Positions 8,619 to 17,382 of a DNA stretch of 64,000 bases are shown here, one piece after another. The stretch is taken from NCBI RefSeq assembly GCF_004919105.1, contig NZ_STGK01000018.1:1-64000 (forward strand), read 5' to 3'. The notes beneath the pieces were generated by a model that saw only the letters and a list, made by a program, of their open reading frames with translations, had not been told where the DNA came from and searched no databases. Position numbers and translations under genes: made by a program. The stretch is from Nocardioides sp. GY 10113 (GTDB taxonomy: Bacteria > Actinomycetota > Actinomycetes > Propionibacteriales > Nocardioidaceae). Position 1 is the stretch's first letter; each line of letters starts with the position of its first letter.

Positions 8619-8624
8619 TAGGTT
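8619..8624 (+). promoter_or_regulatory. -10 box TAGGTT before plsC-like gene
   Basis: TAGGTT lies eight bases before GTG 8633, consistent with a leaderless transcript. Confidence 0.4.
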
Positions 8625-8632
8625 CGGGCACC

Positions 8633-9301
8633 GTGATGTATCGGGCACTGCACGCCGTCGTACCGCCGTTGGCCAAGGCCATCTGGCGACCGCAGGTGCG
8701 CGGGCTGCACCACGTCCCGGACTCCGGCCCGGTGATCCTGGCCAGCAACCACCTCAGCTTCGCCGACTCGATGGTGATCCCGATCGTCGTGCCCCGGAAG
8801 GTGGTCTTCCTGGCGAAGTCGGACTACTTCACCGGCAGCGGCGTCAAGGGCCGGCTCTCCAAGGCCTGGTTCGAGGGCCTGGGCATGCTGCCCGTCGACC
8901 GGGACGACCACGCGGCCGCGCTGGACTCGCTGCAGACCGCGCTCGGCGTCCTCGGTCGCGGCGAGGCGTTCGGCATCTACCCCGAGGGCACGCGCTCGCG
9001 GGACGGGCGCCTCTACCGGGGCCGCACCGGCGTCGCGCACCTGGCGCTCACCTCCGGGGCGCCTGTGGTCCCGGTCGGGCTGGTCGGCACGGAGAAGGTG
9101 CAGCCGATCGGCGCGCGGTTCCCGCGGGTGGTCAAGGTGTCGGTCTCGTTCGGCGAGCCGATCCGCGTCGCCGGCGAGTACGACGGCGTGCCGAGCGGTC
9201 GGGCGCGGCGGGACCTCACCGACCGGATCATGACCGCGATCGCCGAGCTCAGCGGGCAGGAGCAGGCGGGGGTCTACAACGACCGGGCGCCCGACGCCTG
9301 A
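8633..9301 (+). CDS. 1-acyl-sn-glycerol-3-phosphate acyltransferase (PlsC family)
   Basis: The 222-aa protein has the PlsC/LPLAT blocks in order: NHLSFADS (the HxxxxD catalytic site, here H-LSFA-D), LPVDRDD, the acceptor-phosphate motif YPEGTRSRDGRLYRGRTGVA, and PVVPVGLVG. It would transfer an acyl chain from acyl-ACP or acyl-CoA to lysophosphatidate at the membrane face. No strong transmembrane helix is seen, so it is probably a peripheral protein. The start is GTG 8633, or the ATG one codon later, both close to a TAGGTT box and without a Shine-Dalgarno. The exact lysophospholipid substrate cannot be told. Confidence 0.9.
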   Translation: MMYRALHAVVPPLAKAIWRPQVRGLHHVPDSGPVILASNHLSFADSMVIPIVVPRKVVFLAKSDYFTGSGVKGRLSKAWFEGLGMLPVDRDDHAAALDSLQTALGVLGRGEAFGIYPEGTRSRDGRLYRGRTGVAHLALTSGAPVVPVGLVGTEKVQPIGARFPRVVKVSVSFGEPIRVAGEYDGVPSGRARRDLTDRIMTAIAELSGQEQAGVYNDRAPDA

Positions 9302-9316
9302 GCCCTCGCAGGGCCA

Positions 9317-9354
9317 ATCCCTGGTCGATCCCTGGTCGATCCCTGGTCGATCCC
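9317..9354. repeat. Tandem 11-bp repeat between plsC and adnA
   Basis: ATCCCTGGTCG is repeated three times exactly (9317-9349) and followed by ATCCC. It lies 45 bases before the adnA start, in the region expected to carry its promoter or leader. Confidence 0.85.
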
Positions 9355-9398
9355 CGGCCGCCGTCGGTTGCGTCGGGCCCGGGTGGTTGGCTGGCGCC

Positions 9399-12300
9399 GT
9401 GAGCTTCCGGATCGTGCCGCCCGCGGGCGAGGCCCACGTGCCCGCCCTCGACGAGTTCCAGCGGCAGGTCGTCGAGCACGGCACCGGACCGCTGCTCGTG
9501 CTGGCCGGCCCCGGCACGGGCAAGACCACGACGCTGGTCGAGGCGATCGTGGACCGGATCGAGCGCCGCGGCGCCAGCCCCGACCAGGTGCTCGCGCTGA
9601 CCTTCTCCCGCAAGGCCGCCGAGCAGCTGCGGGACCGGGTCACCGCCCGGCTGGGGCGGACCATGGCGACCCAGCTGAGCTCCACGTTCCACTCGTTCGC
9701 CTACTCCCTGGTCCGGGAGTTCGGTGACGCCGACGGCCTGTTCCCCGACCCGACCCGCCCGCCGCTGCGGCTGCTCTCCGCACCCGAGCAGGAGGTCGTC
9801 CTCGCCGAGCTGCTGCGCGACCGCCGGCATGCCGTCGACTGGCCGCCGGAGCTGGCGCAGGCCCGGCGCACGCGTGGCTTCGCCCGCGAGCTCGGCGGCC
9901 TGCTCGGCCGGGTCACCGAGCGCGGCATCGGCTCGCGCCGCCTACGTCAGATCGGCGCCGCCGCGGGACGGGCCGACCTGGTCGCGGCGGCCGACTTCCT
10001 CGACCAGTACGACGACGTCCTCGGCGGCCAGAACGCGCTGGACTACTCGGCCCTGATCGCGACCGCGGTGGCGCTCCTGCAGGACCCCGTCTCGGGGGTG
10101 CGCGAGCAGCTGCGCCGCCGCTTCCGGCACGTCTTCGTCGACGAGTACCAGGACACCGACCCCAGTCAGGTGGCCCTGCTGCGCGAGCTCGTCGCTCCGG
10201 GTGCGGAGCTGGTCGCCGTGGGCGACCCGCACCAGTCGATCTACGGGTTCCGCGGCGCCGACGTGCGCGGCATCCTGCAGTTCCCGGCCGCCTTCACCCG
10301 GACCGACGGCGCGCCCGCCGACGTGGTCGTCCTGCGCACCACCCGCCGGTTCGGTCCGGCGCTGCTGGAGGCGGCCGGCAACGTGGCGGCCCGGCTGCCG
10401 CTGCCCGGCGCGATCCCGGGGGCGCAGGCCGACGCGTTCCGCTCGCCGCTGAGCGTCCCGGGCGCCGCGCCGGGGGTGGTCGAGGCGCGGACCTTCGACA
10501 CCGACCGCGCCGAGGCCGAGCACATCGCCGACCTGCTCCGCCGCGCGCACCTCACCGACGGCGTGCCCTGGTCGGAGATGGCGGTCCTGGTCCGGTCCGG
10601 GCGCTCCACGCTGCCGCCGCTGCGCCGGGCGCTGATCGCGGCGGGGGTCCCGGTCGAGGTCACCGCCGACGAGCTCCCGCTGCACCGCGAGGGCGCGGTG
10701 CAGCCGCTGCTCGACGCGCTCCAGGCGGTCGCCGACCCCGCGTGGCTCGACCCCGAGCGTGCCCGTGCGCTCCTGCTCTCGCCGCTGGGCGGCCTGGACC
10801 CGACCGACCTACGGGCGGTCTCGCGGGCGCTGCGGCAGCGGGTCCGCGACGCCGGCGGTCACCCGGCCGCCTCGCCCGAGCTGCTCCGCGAGGCGCTCTC
10901 CGACCCGGTCGCGCTGCAGGGCCTCCAGGCGCCGGGCGTCGAGCGGGTCCGCGCGCTGACCGGCCTGCTCGCCGTCGCCCGGGAGCGGCTCGAGTCCGGC
11001 GGCAGCGTCGAGGAGGTGCTCTGGGAGCTGTGGGACGGCACCGGCTGGCCGCAGCGCCTGCGCGCCTCCGCCGAGGGCGGGTCACGCCTGGCGCACCGCG
11101 ACCTCGACGCCGTCTGCGCGCTCTTCGAGTACGCGGCCAGGGTCGAGGAGCGGGTCGGCCACACCGGCGTCATCGACTTCCTCGAGTCGCTGCGGGCCCA
11201 GGAGATCCCCGGCGACTCGCTCGCCGAGCGGGGCGTGCGCGGCGAGGCGGTCCGCCTGATGACCGCGCACCGGTCCAAGGGGCTGGAGTGGCGCGTGGTG
11301 GTGATCGCGCACGTGCAGGAGGGGACCTGGCCCGACGTGCGGCTGCGCTCGGGCCTGCTCGGCGCCGACGAGCTCGCCCGCGACGGCCTGGTCCCGCGGG
11401 CGAGCACCCGCGAGCTGCTGGCCGAGGAACGGCGACTGTTCTACGTCGCCTGCACGCGCGCCCGCGAGCGGCTCGTGGTCACCGCCGTCGCCAGCGCCGC
11501 GGAGGACGGGGAGGAACCCAGCCGGTTCCTGGGCGAGCTCGGGCTGGACGTCGAGCCGGAGCGGATCCACACCGTCGGCCGGCCCCAGCGGCCCCTGTCG
11601 TGGGCCGGGATCGTCGCCGAGCTGCGGCGTACCGCGGTCGACGACGACCTCCCGCTCGCGGTCCGGGAGGCGGCCGCCCGCCGGCTGCGCCGGTTGCCCG
11701 TTCCCGCGGCGGACCCCGGCAGCTGGTGGGGCACCCGTGCGCTCTCGCGCGCCGACGCGCCGGTGCGGCCGACCGGGGAGCCGCTGCGGATGAGCGCCAG
11801 CCTGCTCACCGCGTTGGAGCGGTGCCCCACGGCGTGGTTCCTCGAGCGGGAGGCGGGCGGTGGCCAGCCCTCCTCGCAGGCGCAGGGGTTCGGCAACGTG
11901 CTGCACGCCCTGGCCGAGCGGGTGGGCACCGGCGAGCTGGTCGCCGAGGACCGCGACGCCCTGGTCGGTGTCCTGATGGACCGGCTGGACGAGGTCTGGG
12001 ACCGGATCCCGTTCCGCACGCCGTGGTCGGCGGCCAAGGAGCGCGACGAGGCCCGTGCCGCGCTGGAGCGGTTCGTCGACTGGCACCGCGCGGCGGTACG
12101 CACGCCGGTCGCGTTCGAGCAGCCGTTCTCGGCCGGCCTGACGCTGGCCGACGGCACCGAGGTGACGCTGGTCGGCTACGCGGACCGGCTCGAGCTCGAC
12201 GAGGCGGGCCGCATCGTGGTCGTGGACCTCAAGACCTCCAAGACGCCGCCGTCGGACAAGGAGCTGCACGCGGACCCGCAGCTCTCGCTCTACCAGCTGG

Positions 12301-12593
12301 CCGCCGAGCGGGGCGCCTTCGCCGACCTGGTGCCCGAGGACGGAACCGGCGGGCCGGGCGGTGCCGAGCTGTGGCAGCTGCGCCGCGGGGTGAGGGGCAA
12401 GCTGAAGGTGCAGCGCCAGGAGCCGCTGGAGCCCGCGGCCGACGGCGAGGAGCGACCGATCGAGGCCCGGCTGCGCGCGGCCGCCGAGATCATCCGCGCC
12501 GAGGAGTTCCCGGCGCACTACGACAAGAGCACCTGCCAGCGGTGCGCGTTCCGGGTGCAGTGCCCCGCCTGGAACTCCGACCCGGTGATCTGA
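9399..12593 (+). CDS. adnA: Helicase-nuclease AdnA (UvrD/Rep + RecB-type nuclease)
   Basis: The 1064-aa protein is the first subunit of the actinobacterial double-strand-break resecting motor AdnAB. Walker A GPGTGKTT has its lysine at residue 42. Walker B is FVDEYQDTD, and the superfamily 1 motifs HQSIYGFRGAD, LMTAHRSKGLEW and FYVACTRARERL are present. The C-terminus has the nuclease core GYADRLEL / VVDLKTSK / QLSLYQLA. A cysteine pattern suits the Fe-S staple of AddB/AdnA nucleases (ERCPTAW plus CQRCAFRVQC near the end). Both ATPase and nuclease residues look intact. The chosen start is GTG 9399; a TTG lies four codons upstream. adnB follows after 13 bases. Confidence 0.93.
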   Translation: MSFRIVPPAGEAHVPALDEFQRQVVEHGTGPLLVLAGPGTGKTTTLVEAIVDRIERRGASPDQVLALTFSRKAAEQLRDRVTARLGRTMATQLSSTFHSFAYSLVREFGDADGLFPDPTRPPLRLLSAPEQEVVLAELLRDRRHAVDWPPELAQARRTRGFARELGGLLGRVTERGIGSRRLRQIGAAAGRADLVAAADFLDQYDDVLGGQNALDYSALIATAVALLQDPVSGVREQLRRRFRHVFVDEYQDTDPSQVALLRELVAPGAELVAVGDPHQSIYGFRGADVRGILQFPAAFTRTDGAPADVVVLRTTRRFGPALLEAAGNVAARLPLPGAIPGAQADAFRSPLSVPGAAPGVVEARTFDTDRAEAEHIADLLRRAHLTDGVPWSEMAVLVRSGRSTLPPLRRALIAAGVPVEVTADELPLHREGAVQPLLDALQAVADPAWLDPERARALLLSPLGGLDPTDLRAVSRALRQRVRDAGGHPAASPELLREALSDPVALQGLQAPGVERVRALTGLLAVARERLESGGSVEEVLWELWDGTGWPQRLRASAEGGSRLAHRDLDAVCALFEYAARVEERVGHTGVIDFLESLRAQEIPGDSLAERGVRGEAVRLMTAHRSKGLEWRVVVIAHVQEGTWPDVRLRSGLLGADELARDGLVPRASTRELLAEERRLFYVACTRARERLVVTAVASAAEDGEEPSRFLGELGLDVEPERIHTVGRPQRPLSWAGIVAELRRTAVDDDLPLAVREAAARRLRRLPVPAADPGSWWGTRALSRADAPVRPTGEPLRMSASLLTALERCPTAWFLEREAGGGQPSSQAQGFGNVLHALAERVGTGELVAEDRDALVGVLMDRLDEVWDRIPFRTPWSAAKERDEARAALERFVDWHRAAVRTPVAFEQPFSAGLTLADGTEVTLVGYADRLELDEAGRIVVVDLKTSKTPPSDKELHADPQLSLYQLAAERGAFADLVPEDGTGGPGGAELWQLRRGVRGKLKVQRQEPLEPAADGEERPIEARLRAAAEIIRAEEFPAHYDKSTCQRCAFRVQCPAWNSDPVI

Positions 12594-12606
12594 GGAGGCG
12601 CCACAG

Positions 12607-15600
12607 ATGCGGATCGACACCCCCGAGGACCTGCGCACGGCGATGGGCACGCCGTACGTCGTCAGCGACGCCCAGTGGGCGGCGATCTCGGCGCCGCTCG
12701 AACCGGCCGTCGTGATCGCCGGCGCCGGGTCGGGCAAGACCGAGCTCATGGCCGCCCGGGTGGTCTTCCTCGTCCAGAACGGCCTGGTCCGGCCCGACGA
12801 GGTGCTCGGGCTGACCTTCACCACCAAGGCCACCTCGGAGCTGCGCGAGCGGATCCGCCGCTACGTGCCGCCGGGTCCGGACGCGCTCGAGCCGACGATC
12901 GCCACCTACAACGCCTACGCCGCCAACCTGCTCACCGAGCAGGGCCTGCGGATCGGCCACGAGCCCGACGTCCGGGTGATGGCCGACGCGTCGCGCTACC
13001 AGCTGGCGGCCCGCGCCATCGCGCGGCACCGCGGCCGCGTGCAGACGCTCAGCGACCACCCGCCGACGGTGATCGACAACCTGCTCGCGCTGGAGGGCGC
13101 GATCAGCGAGCATCTGCAGACCACCGACGCGGTGCGCGAGCACGACGCCGCGCTGCGCCCGCGGGTCGACGAGGCGTTGGCCGAGGGCCCCAAGGGCGAC
13201 CTGGGCAAGGTGGTCGCCGCGCTGGACAAGCGCGCGGAGCTGCTCGGGCTGGTCGACGACTACCGCCGGCTCAAGGACGAGCTCGGGCTGATGGACTTCT
13301 CCGACCAGGTCGCGCTGACCGCCCGGCTCGTGGCCGAGCACCCGGCCGTGGGGCGCGGGGAGCGGGAGCGGTTCCGGATCGTCCTGCTCGACGAGTACCA
13401 GGACACCTCCGTCGCGCAGGCCCAGCTGCTCGCCGGCCTGTTCTCCGGCCCGGCCGGGGACGGGCGTGGCCACGCGGTGACCGCGGTCGGCGACCCGAAC
13501 CAGGCCATCTACGGCTGGCGCGGGGCCTCGGTCTCCAACATCCTGCGGTTCCCCGAGCAGTTCCGCACCCGCCGCGACACCGAGGCGCGGGTCTTCCCGC
13601 TGGTGGTCAACCGCCGCTCGGACCGGCGGATCCTGGAGGTGGCCAACCACGTCGCCGCGCCGCTCTACGCCCGATTCCCCCAGGTGGCGCCCCTGGAGCC
13701 GAAGCCCGACGCGGAGCCGGGGACCGTGAACGCGATCGTCCACGAGACCTACGCCGAGGAGCTCGAGTGGCTCACCGCGCAGGTGCTCGCGGCCCACGAC
13801 GCGGGCACGGCGTGGGGCGAGATCGGCGTGCTGACCCGCGACAACGCCAACGCCGCCGACGTCTTCGACGTGCTCTCCCGGGCCGAGGTCCCGGTCGAGA
13901 TCGTCGGCCTCAACGGGCTCCTCCGGCTGCCCGAGGTCGCCGAGGTGGTGGCCACGCTGACCGTGCTCGCCGACCCGACCGCCAACGCCGCGCTGCTCCA
14001 GGTCCTGGCCGGGCCGCGCTGGGCGATCGGCCCGCGCGACCTCGCGCTGCTCGGCCGCCGCGCGCGGGACCTGGTCGGCGCGGCCGGGCCCCGCGAAGCG
14101 GAGCTGAGCCTGAGCGAGACCCTCGAGAAGGCCGTCGAGGGCGCCGACCCGGTCGACCTGGCGGCGCTCGCCGACGCGCTGGCCGACCCGGGCGAGCCCG
14201 ACGAGTACGCCTACTCCGCCTCGGCGCGGGAGCGGTTCGCGCTCCTCGACGGGGAGCTGCGCCGCCTGCGCCTGCACGTCGGCGAGCCGCTGCTGGACCT
14301 GGTCCGGCGGATCATCGACGTGACCGGGATCGACGTCGAGCTGGCCTCCTCGGTCAGCCCGGCAGCCGCGGCGCGTCGGGAGAACCTCGACCACTTCGTC
14401 CGCGCGGTCGCCGACTTCACCTCCGTCGACGGCGCCCAGAGCCTGCCCGCGCTGCTGGCCTGGCTGGAGGCCGAGGACGAGATGGGGGAGGGCCTGGACG
14501 TGGCCACCCCCTCGGAGAGCGACTCGGTCAAGCTGCTCACGGTGCACCGCGCCAAGGGCCTGGAGTACGACGTGGTCTTCCTGCCCGGCTGGTGCGAGGA
14601 GAAGTTCCCCCACAAGACGCTGCGGACCCAGTGGACCACGGGTCACGCCGTGCTGCCGATCGCGCTGCGCGGCGACTGGGCCGACCTGCCCTCCTGGCGC
14701 GACCTGACCGCCGCCGGGCTCAAGGCCTTCACCGAGGAGGCGCGCAGGCACCAGCACGAGGAGGAGCTGCGCCTGGCCTACGTGGCCCTCACCCGGGCTC
14801 GCCACGTCCTCCACGTCTCGTCGTACCTGTGGATCGAGAGCCGCAAGACCGCCGTCGGGCCCTCGCCCTTCCAGGGGGAGGTGCGCGACGCGATGGCCGC
14901 CTGGGGCGGCGAGCCGGAGGTGTGGCTCGAGAAGCCGCCGAAGGACGCGGTCAATCCGACCGTCGGCACCCGGGAGACCGTGGTCTGGCCGGTCACCGAG
15001 CGCTCCGCCGAGGCGCAGCGACGGCTGCGCGCCGCGGAGCTGGTGACCGCGGTCGACCCGGCGGCGCCGGACGGCGACCTGGGGGAGCACGCGGCGCTGG
15101 TCGCCGGGTGGGACGAGGAGATCGACCGGCTGATGGCCGAGCACGCCGCGCGCGACGCCGCCGCCGAGGTCGTGGTGCCGCTGCCGCCGGCGCTGTCGGC
15201 GACGGCGTTGTCGCGGCTGCGCGCCGACCCCGACGGCTTCGCCCGCGAGCTGGTCCGGCCGATGCCACGCCGCCCCTCGCCCGCGGCCCGCTTCGGCAGC
15301 AGGTTCCACGCCTGGGTGGAGGCCCGGTTCGGGCAGCAGAGCCTGCTGGAGGTCGACCGGCTGTCCGGGCGCGGGGACGCCGACGTCTCCCGCGAGGACG
15401 AGGCGGACCTGGAGGAGCTGATCGCGCGGTTCACCGAGGGGCCGTTCGGCGACCGGGCTCCGGCGGCGGTCGAGGCGCCGTTCGCGCTGGTGCTGGCCGG
15501 CCAGGTGGTCCGCGGCCGGATCGACGCGGTCTACGCCGAGCACCGGCCGGGGGCCGAACCCGGCTTCCTGGTGGTCGACTGGAAGACCAACGCCCGGGCC

Positions 15601-15792
15601 AACGCCGACCCGCTGCAGCTGGCCGTCTACCGGGTCGCGTGGGCCGACCTGCACGGCATCCCGGTGGAGCGGGTGCGGGCGGGCTTCTACTACGTGCGCA
15701 CCGGCGAGCTGGTGGAGCCGCCGGACCTGCCGGGGCGGGCCGCGCTCGAGCGGCTGCTGGTGGGCGCTCCGGTCAGCGCCGGGGGCCGCTGA
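12607..15792 (+). CDS. adnB: Helicase-nuclease AdnB (UvrD/Rep + RecB-type nuclease)
   Basis: The 1061-aa protein is the partner of AdnA. It has Walker A GAGSGKTE (Lys44), Walker B LLDEYQDTS, motif NQAIYGWRGAS, motif LLTVHRAKGLEYDVVFLPG and YVALTRARHVL. Its C-terminal nuclease has GSRFHAWVEARFG, GRIDAVYAE, VVDWKTNARA and QLAVYR, which is the GxxxHxxxE...D...DxK...Q order of RecB-type nucleases. In mycobacteria AdnB is the lead translocating motor on the 3' strand. An AGGAGG overlaps the adnA stop region and serves ATG 12607. The two genes are cotranscribed. Confidence 0.95.
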   Translation: MRIDTPEDLRTAMGTPYVVSDAQWAAISAPLEPAVVIAGAGSGKTELMAARVVFLVQNGLVRPDEVLGLTFTTKATSELRERIRRYVPPGPDALEPTIATYNAYAANLLTEQGLRIGHEPDVRVMADASRYQLAARAIARHRGRVQTLSDHPPTVIDNLLALEGAISEHLQTTDAVREHDAALRPRVDEALAEGPKGDLGKVVAALDKRAELLGLVDDYRRLKDELGLMDFSDQVALTARLVAEHPAVGRGERERFRIVLLDEYQDTSVAQAQLLAGLFSGPAGDGRGHAVTAVGDPNQAIYGWRGASVSNILRFPEQFRTRRDTEARVFPLVVNRRSDRRILEVANHVAAPLYARFPQVAPLEPKPDAEPGTVNAIVHETYAEELEWLTAQVLAAHDAGTAWGEIGVLTRDNANAADVFDVLSRAEVPVEIVGLNGLLRLPEVAEVVATLTVLADPTANAALLQVLAGPRWAIGPRDLALLGRRARDLVGAAGPREAELSLSETLEKAVEGADPVDLAALADALADPGEPDEYAYSASARERFALLDGELRRLRLHVGEPLLDLVRRIIDVTGIDVELASSVSPAAAARRENLDHFVRAVADFTSVDGAQSLPALLAWLEAEDEMGEGLDVATPSESDSVKLLTVHRAKGLEYDVVFLPGWCEEKFPHKTLRTQWTTGHAVLPIALRGDWADLPSWRDLTAAGLKAFTEEARRHQHEEELRLAYVALTRARHVLHVSSYLWIESRKTAVGPSPFQGEVRDAMAAWGGEPEVWLEKPPKDAVNPTVGTRETVVWPVTERSAEAQRRLRAAELVTAVDPAAPDGDLGEHAALVAGWDEEIDRLMAEHAARDAAAEVVVPLPPALSATALSRLRADPDGFARELVRPMPRRPSPAARFGSRFHAWVEARFGQQSLLEVDRLSGRGDADVSREDEADLEELIARFTEGPFGDRAPAAVEAPFALVLAGQVVRGRIDAVYAEHRPGAEPGFLVVDWKTNARANADPLQLAVYRVAWADLHGIPVERVRAGFYYVRTGELVEPPDLPGRAALERLLVGAPVSAGGR

Positions 15793-15850
15793 GGATCCGC
15801 TGCCGAGCCGCTGTGGGGCGTTGGTGGTGCGTGCCGTTCCTGGGAGGCGG

Positions 15851-15995
15851 CTCGTGTGCCTGGGGCCCCGCTATGCCGCTGTGTGGGGCACGCGAGCCGA
15901 TGGCGCTGCGGAGCCGGGCAGCGTCGTGTGCCCAGGGCCCCGCTATTCCGATGCCTCAGGCACACGACCCGAGTCCGATGCCTCAGGCACACGAC
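15851..15995. repeat. Intergenic palindromic repeat cluster after adnB
   Basis: Two inverted pairs occur: CTCGTGTGCC (15851) with GGCACGCGAG (15887), and GTCGTGTGCC (15923) with GGCACACGAC (15959). A third GGCACACGAC is at 15986. A 22-bp segment ending in that motif is duplicated with a 27-bp period (15947-15968 and 15974-15995). It lies between the convergent adnB and soxR, like a REP-type extragenic palindrome or terminator array. Confidence 0.8.
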
Positions 15996-16070
15996 CGGCT
16001 CGACGACGCGACCACCGCCCGGGCGCACCGCCCGCCCGGGACCGCCAGCCGCGCTACGTCCCGAAGATCT

Positions 16071-16553
16071 CTAGGGCCGGTGCGGGCGGCGCAGCAGCGG
16101 GGGCAGGTACGCCGCCCCGGGGGCGTCGTCGGAGAGGGCGGCGACGTCGCCCGGGTTGGAGAACGCGCACCGCTGGAGCGAGAGGCACCCGCAGCCGATG
16201 CAGCTGTCCAGCCCGTCGCGCAGGCGCCGCAACGCCTCGAGTTGCTCGTCGAGCCGGGTCCGCCAGTGCCGCGAGATGGCGGCCCAGTCCGCCTTCGTCG
16301 GCGTGCGGCCCTCCGGCAGCCGGTCGAGCTCGTCGCGGATCTCCTCCAGGGTGAGGCCGACGTTGGCGGCGGCGCGGATGAAGGCCAGCCGCCGCAGGGT
16401 GGACCGCTCGAAGCAGCGCCGGCCGCCGGCGGTGCGCTGGGCGCTGATCAGACCCTGTGCCTCGTAGTAGCGCAGGGCGGAGGAGGCGAAGCCGCTGCGC
16501 GCCGAGACCTCGCCGATCGTCAGCAGGTCCTCGCTCCGCATCCTCGTGCCCAT
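16071..16553 (-). CDS. soxR: Redox-sensitive transcriptional activator SoxR
   Basis: This is a 160-aa MerR-family regulator. The N-terminal winged HTH reads LLTIGEVSARSGFASSALRYYE (residues 10-31), followed by the dimerisation helix. The [2Fe-2S] ligands are Cys118, Cys121, Cys123 and Cys129 in CIGCGCLSLQRC, the diagnostic SoxR pattern. Oxidation of the cluster by redox-cycling compounds activates its target promoters. In actinobacteria SoxR usually controls NAD(P)-dependent oxidoreductases and efflux genes rather than a SoxS regulon. ATG 16553 has GGGGAG upstream; ATG 16541 is an alternative. It is divergent from an SDR gene, its probable target. Confidence 0.93.
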   Translation of the reverse strand: MGTRMRSEDLLTIGEVSARSGFASSALRYYEAQGLISAQRTAGGRRCFERSTLRRLAFIRAAANVGLTLEEIRDELDRLPEGRTPTKADWAAISRHWRTRLDEQLEALRRLRDGLDSCIGCGCLSLQRCAFSNPGDVAALSDDAPGAAYLPPLLRRPHRP

Positions 16554-16594
16554 CCGGCTCCCCGTCCGCGTCGGTTGCTCGTCGCCCCTTGAAC

Positions 16595-16614
16595 TCAAGT
16601 TCACTTTAACTTGA
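16595..16614. promoter_or_regulatory. Candidate SoxR operator between soxR and the SDR gene
   Basis: TCAAGTT-N6-AACTTGA is a perfect 7-bp inverted repeat at 16595-16601 and 16608-16614. The half-sites equal those of the E. coli SoxR box, which has no spacer. It lies in the 103-base gap, 42 bases upstream of both starts. This gap is distinctly AT-richer than its surroundings. Confidence 0.6.
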
Positions 16615-16656
16615 AGGATGGTGAGCACAACCCCGCTCCCCATCCAGGAGGACCCC

Positions 16657-17382
16657 ATGCCCGTCGCACTCGTCACCGGAGGATCGGCCGGACTCGGCCG
16701 CGAGCTGGTCGCCGACCTGGCCGCCGACGGCTGGACGGTGGTCACGGACGGCCGCCGCCCAGACCGGCTCGCCGACCTCACCGCATCACTGCCCACCCCC
16801 GCCACCCCCGGCCCCGGCCGCGTGGTGGCGCTGCCCGGCGACGTCACCGACGCCGACCACCGGACGGCGCTGCGCGACGCCCTCGCCGAGGCGGGCGCGC
16901 TCGACCTGCTGGTGCACAACGCCAGCACGCTGGGGCCGACGCCGCTGCCGCCGCTCGCCGAGGTCCGGATCGATGACCTCCAGCGGGTCTGGCGCACCAA
17001 TGTCGGCGCACCGCTGGTGCTCACCGCCGAGCTGCTGCCGCTCCTGGTGGCCTCCCGCGGGGTGCTGCTCTCGATCTCGTCCGACGCCGCCGTCGAGCAC
17101 TACCCGGGATGGGGGCTCTACGGCGCCTCCAAGGCGGGGCTGGACCACGTCACGCTGACCTTCGCGGCCGAGAACCCGGCGATCACGGCGTACGCCGTCG
17201 ATCCGGGGGACATGCGGACGGCGATGCAGCAGGCCGCCTTCCCCGGGGAGGACATCGGCGACCGGCCGCTGCCCGCGACCGTGGTGCCCCGCCTGCGCGC
17301 GCTGCTCGCCCAGCGACCGCCCTCGGGGCGCTACCGCGCGGTCGACATCCCCGCCGGCGCGGCGCCGGGGGAGGTCGCGTGA
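16657..17382 (+). CDS. Short-chain dehydrogenase/reductase (SDR)
   Basis: The 241-aa classical SDR has the nucleotide motif TGGSAGLGRE (residues 8-17), NAS in place of NAG, catalytic Ser in LLSISSDAA and YGASK (Tyr-x-x-x-Lys). It reduces or oxidises a carbonyl/alcohol with NAD(P)(H). The start ATG 16657 is fixed by AGGAGG at 16646-16651; an earlier ATG at 16618 would fall inside the regulatory repeat zone. The gene overlaps the next one by GTGA and faces soxR, so it probably belongs to the SoxR response. The substrate is unknown. Confidence 0.9.
   Translation: MPVALVTGGSAGLGRELVADLAADGWTVVTDGRRPDRLADLTASLPTPATPGPGRVVALPGDVTDADHRTALRDALAEAGALDLLVHNASTLGPTPLPPLAEVRIDDLQRVWRTNVGAPLVLTAELLPLLVASRGVLLSISSDAAVEHYPGWGLYGASKAGLDHVTLTFAAENPAITAYAVDPGDMRTAMQQAAFPGEDIGDRPLPATVVPRLRALLAQRPPSGRYRAVDIPAGAAPGEVA

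Noticed and set aside
9399..15792. A RecBCD/AddAB-type or phage-defence helicase-nuclease system
   Set aside because: Length, domain order, Fe-S cysteines and neighbours fit the ordinary housekeeping AdnAB repair complex.
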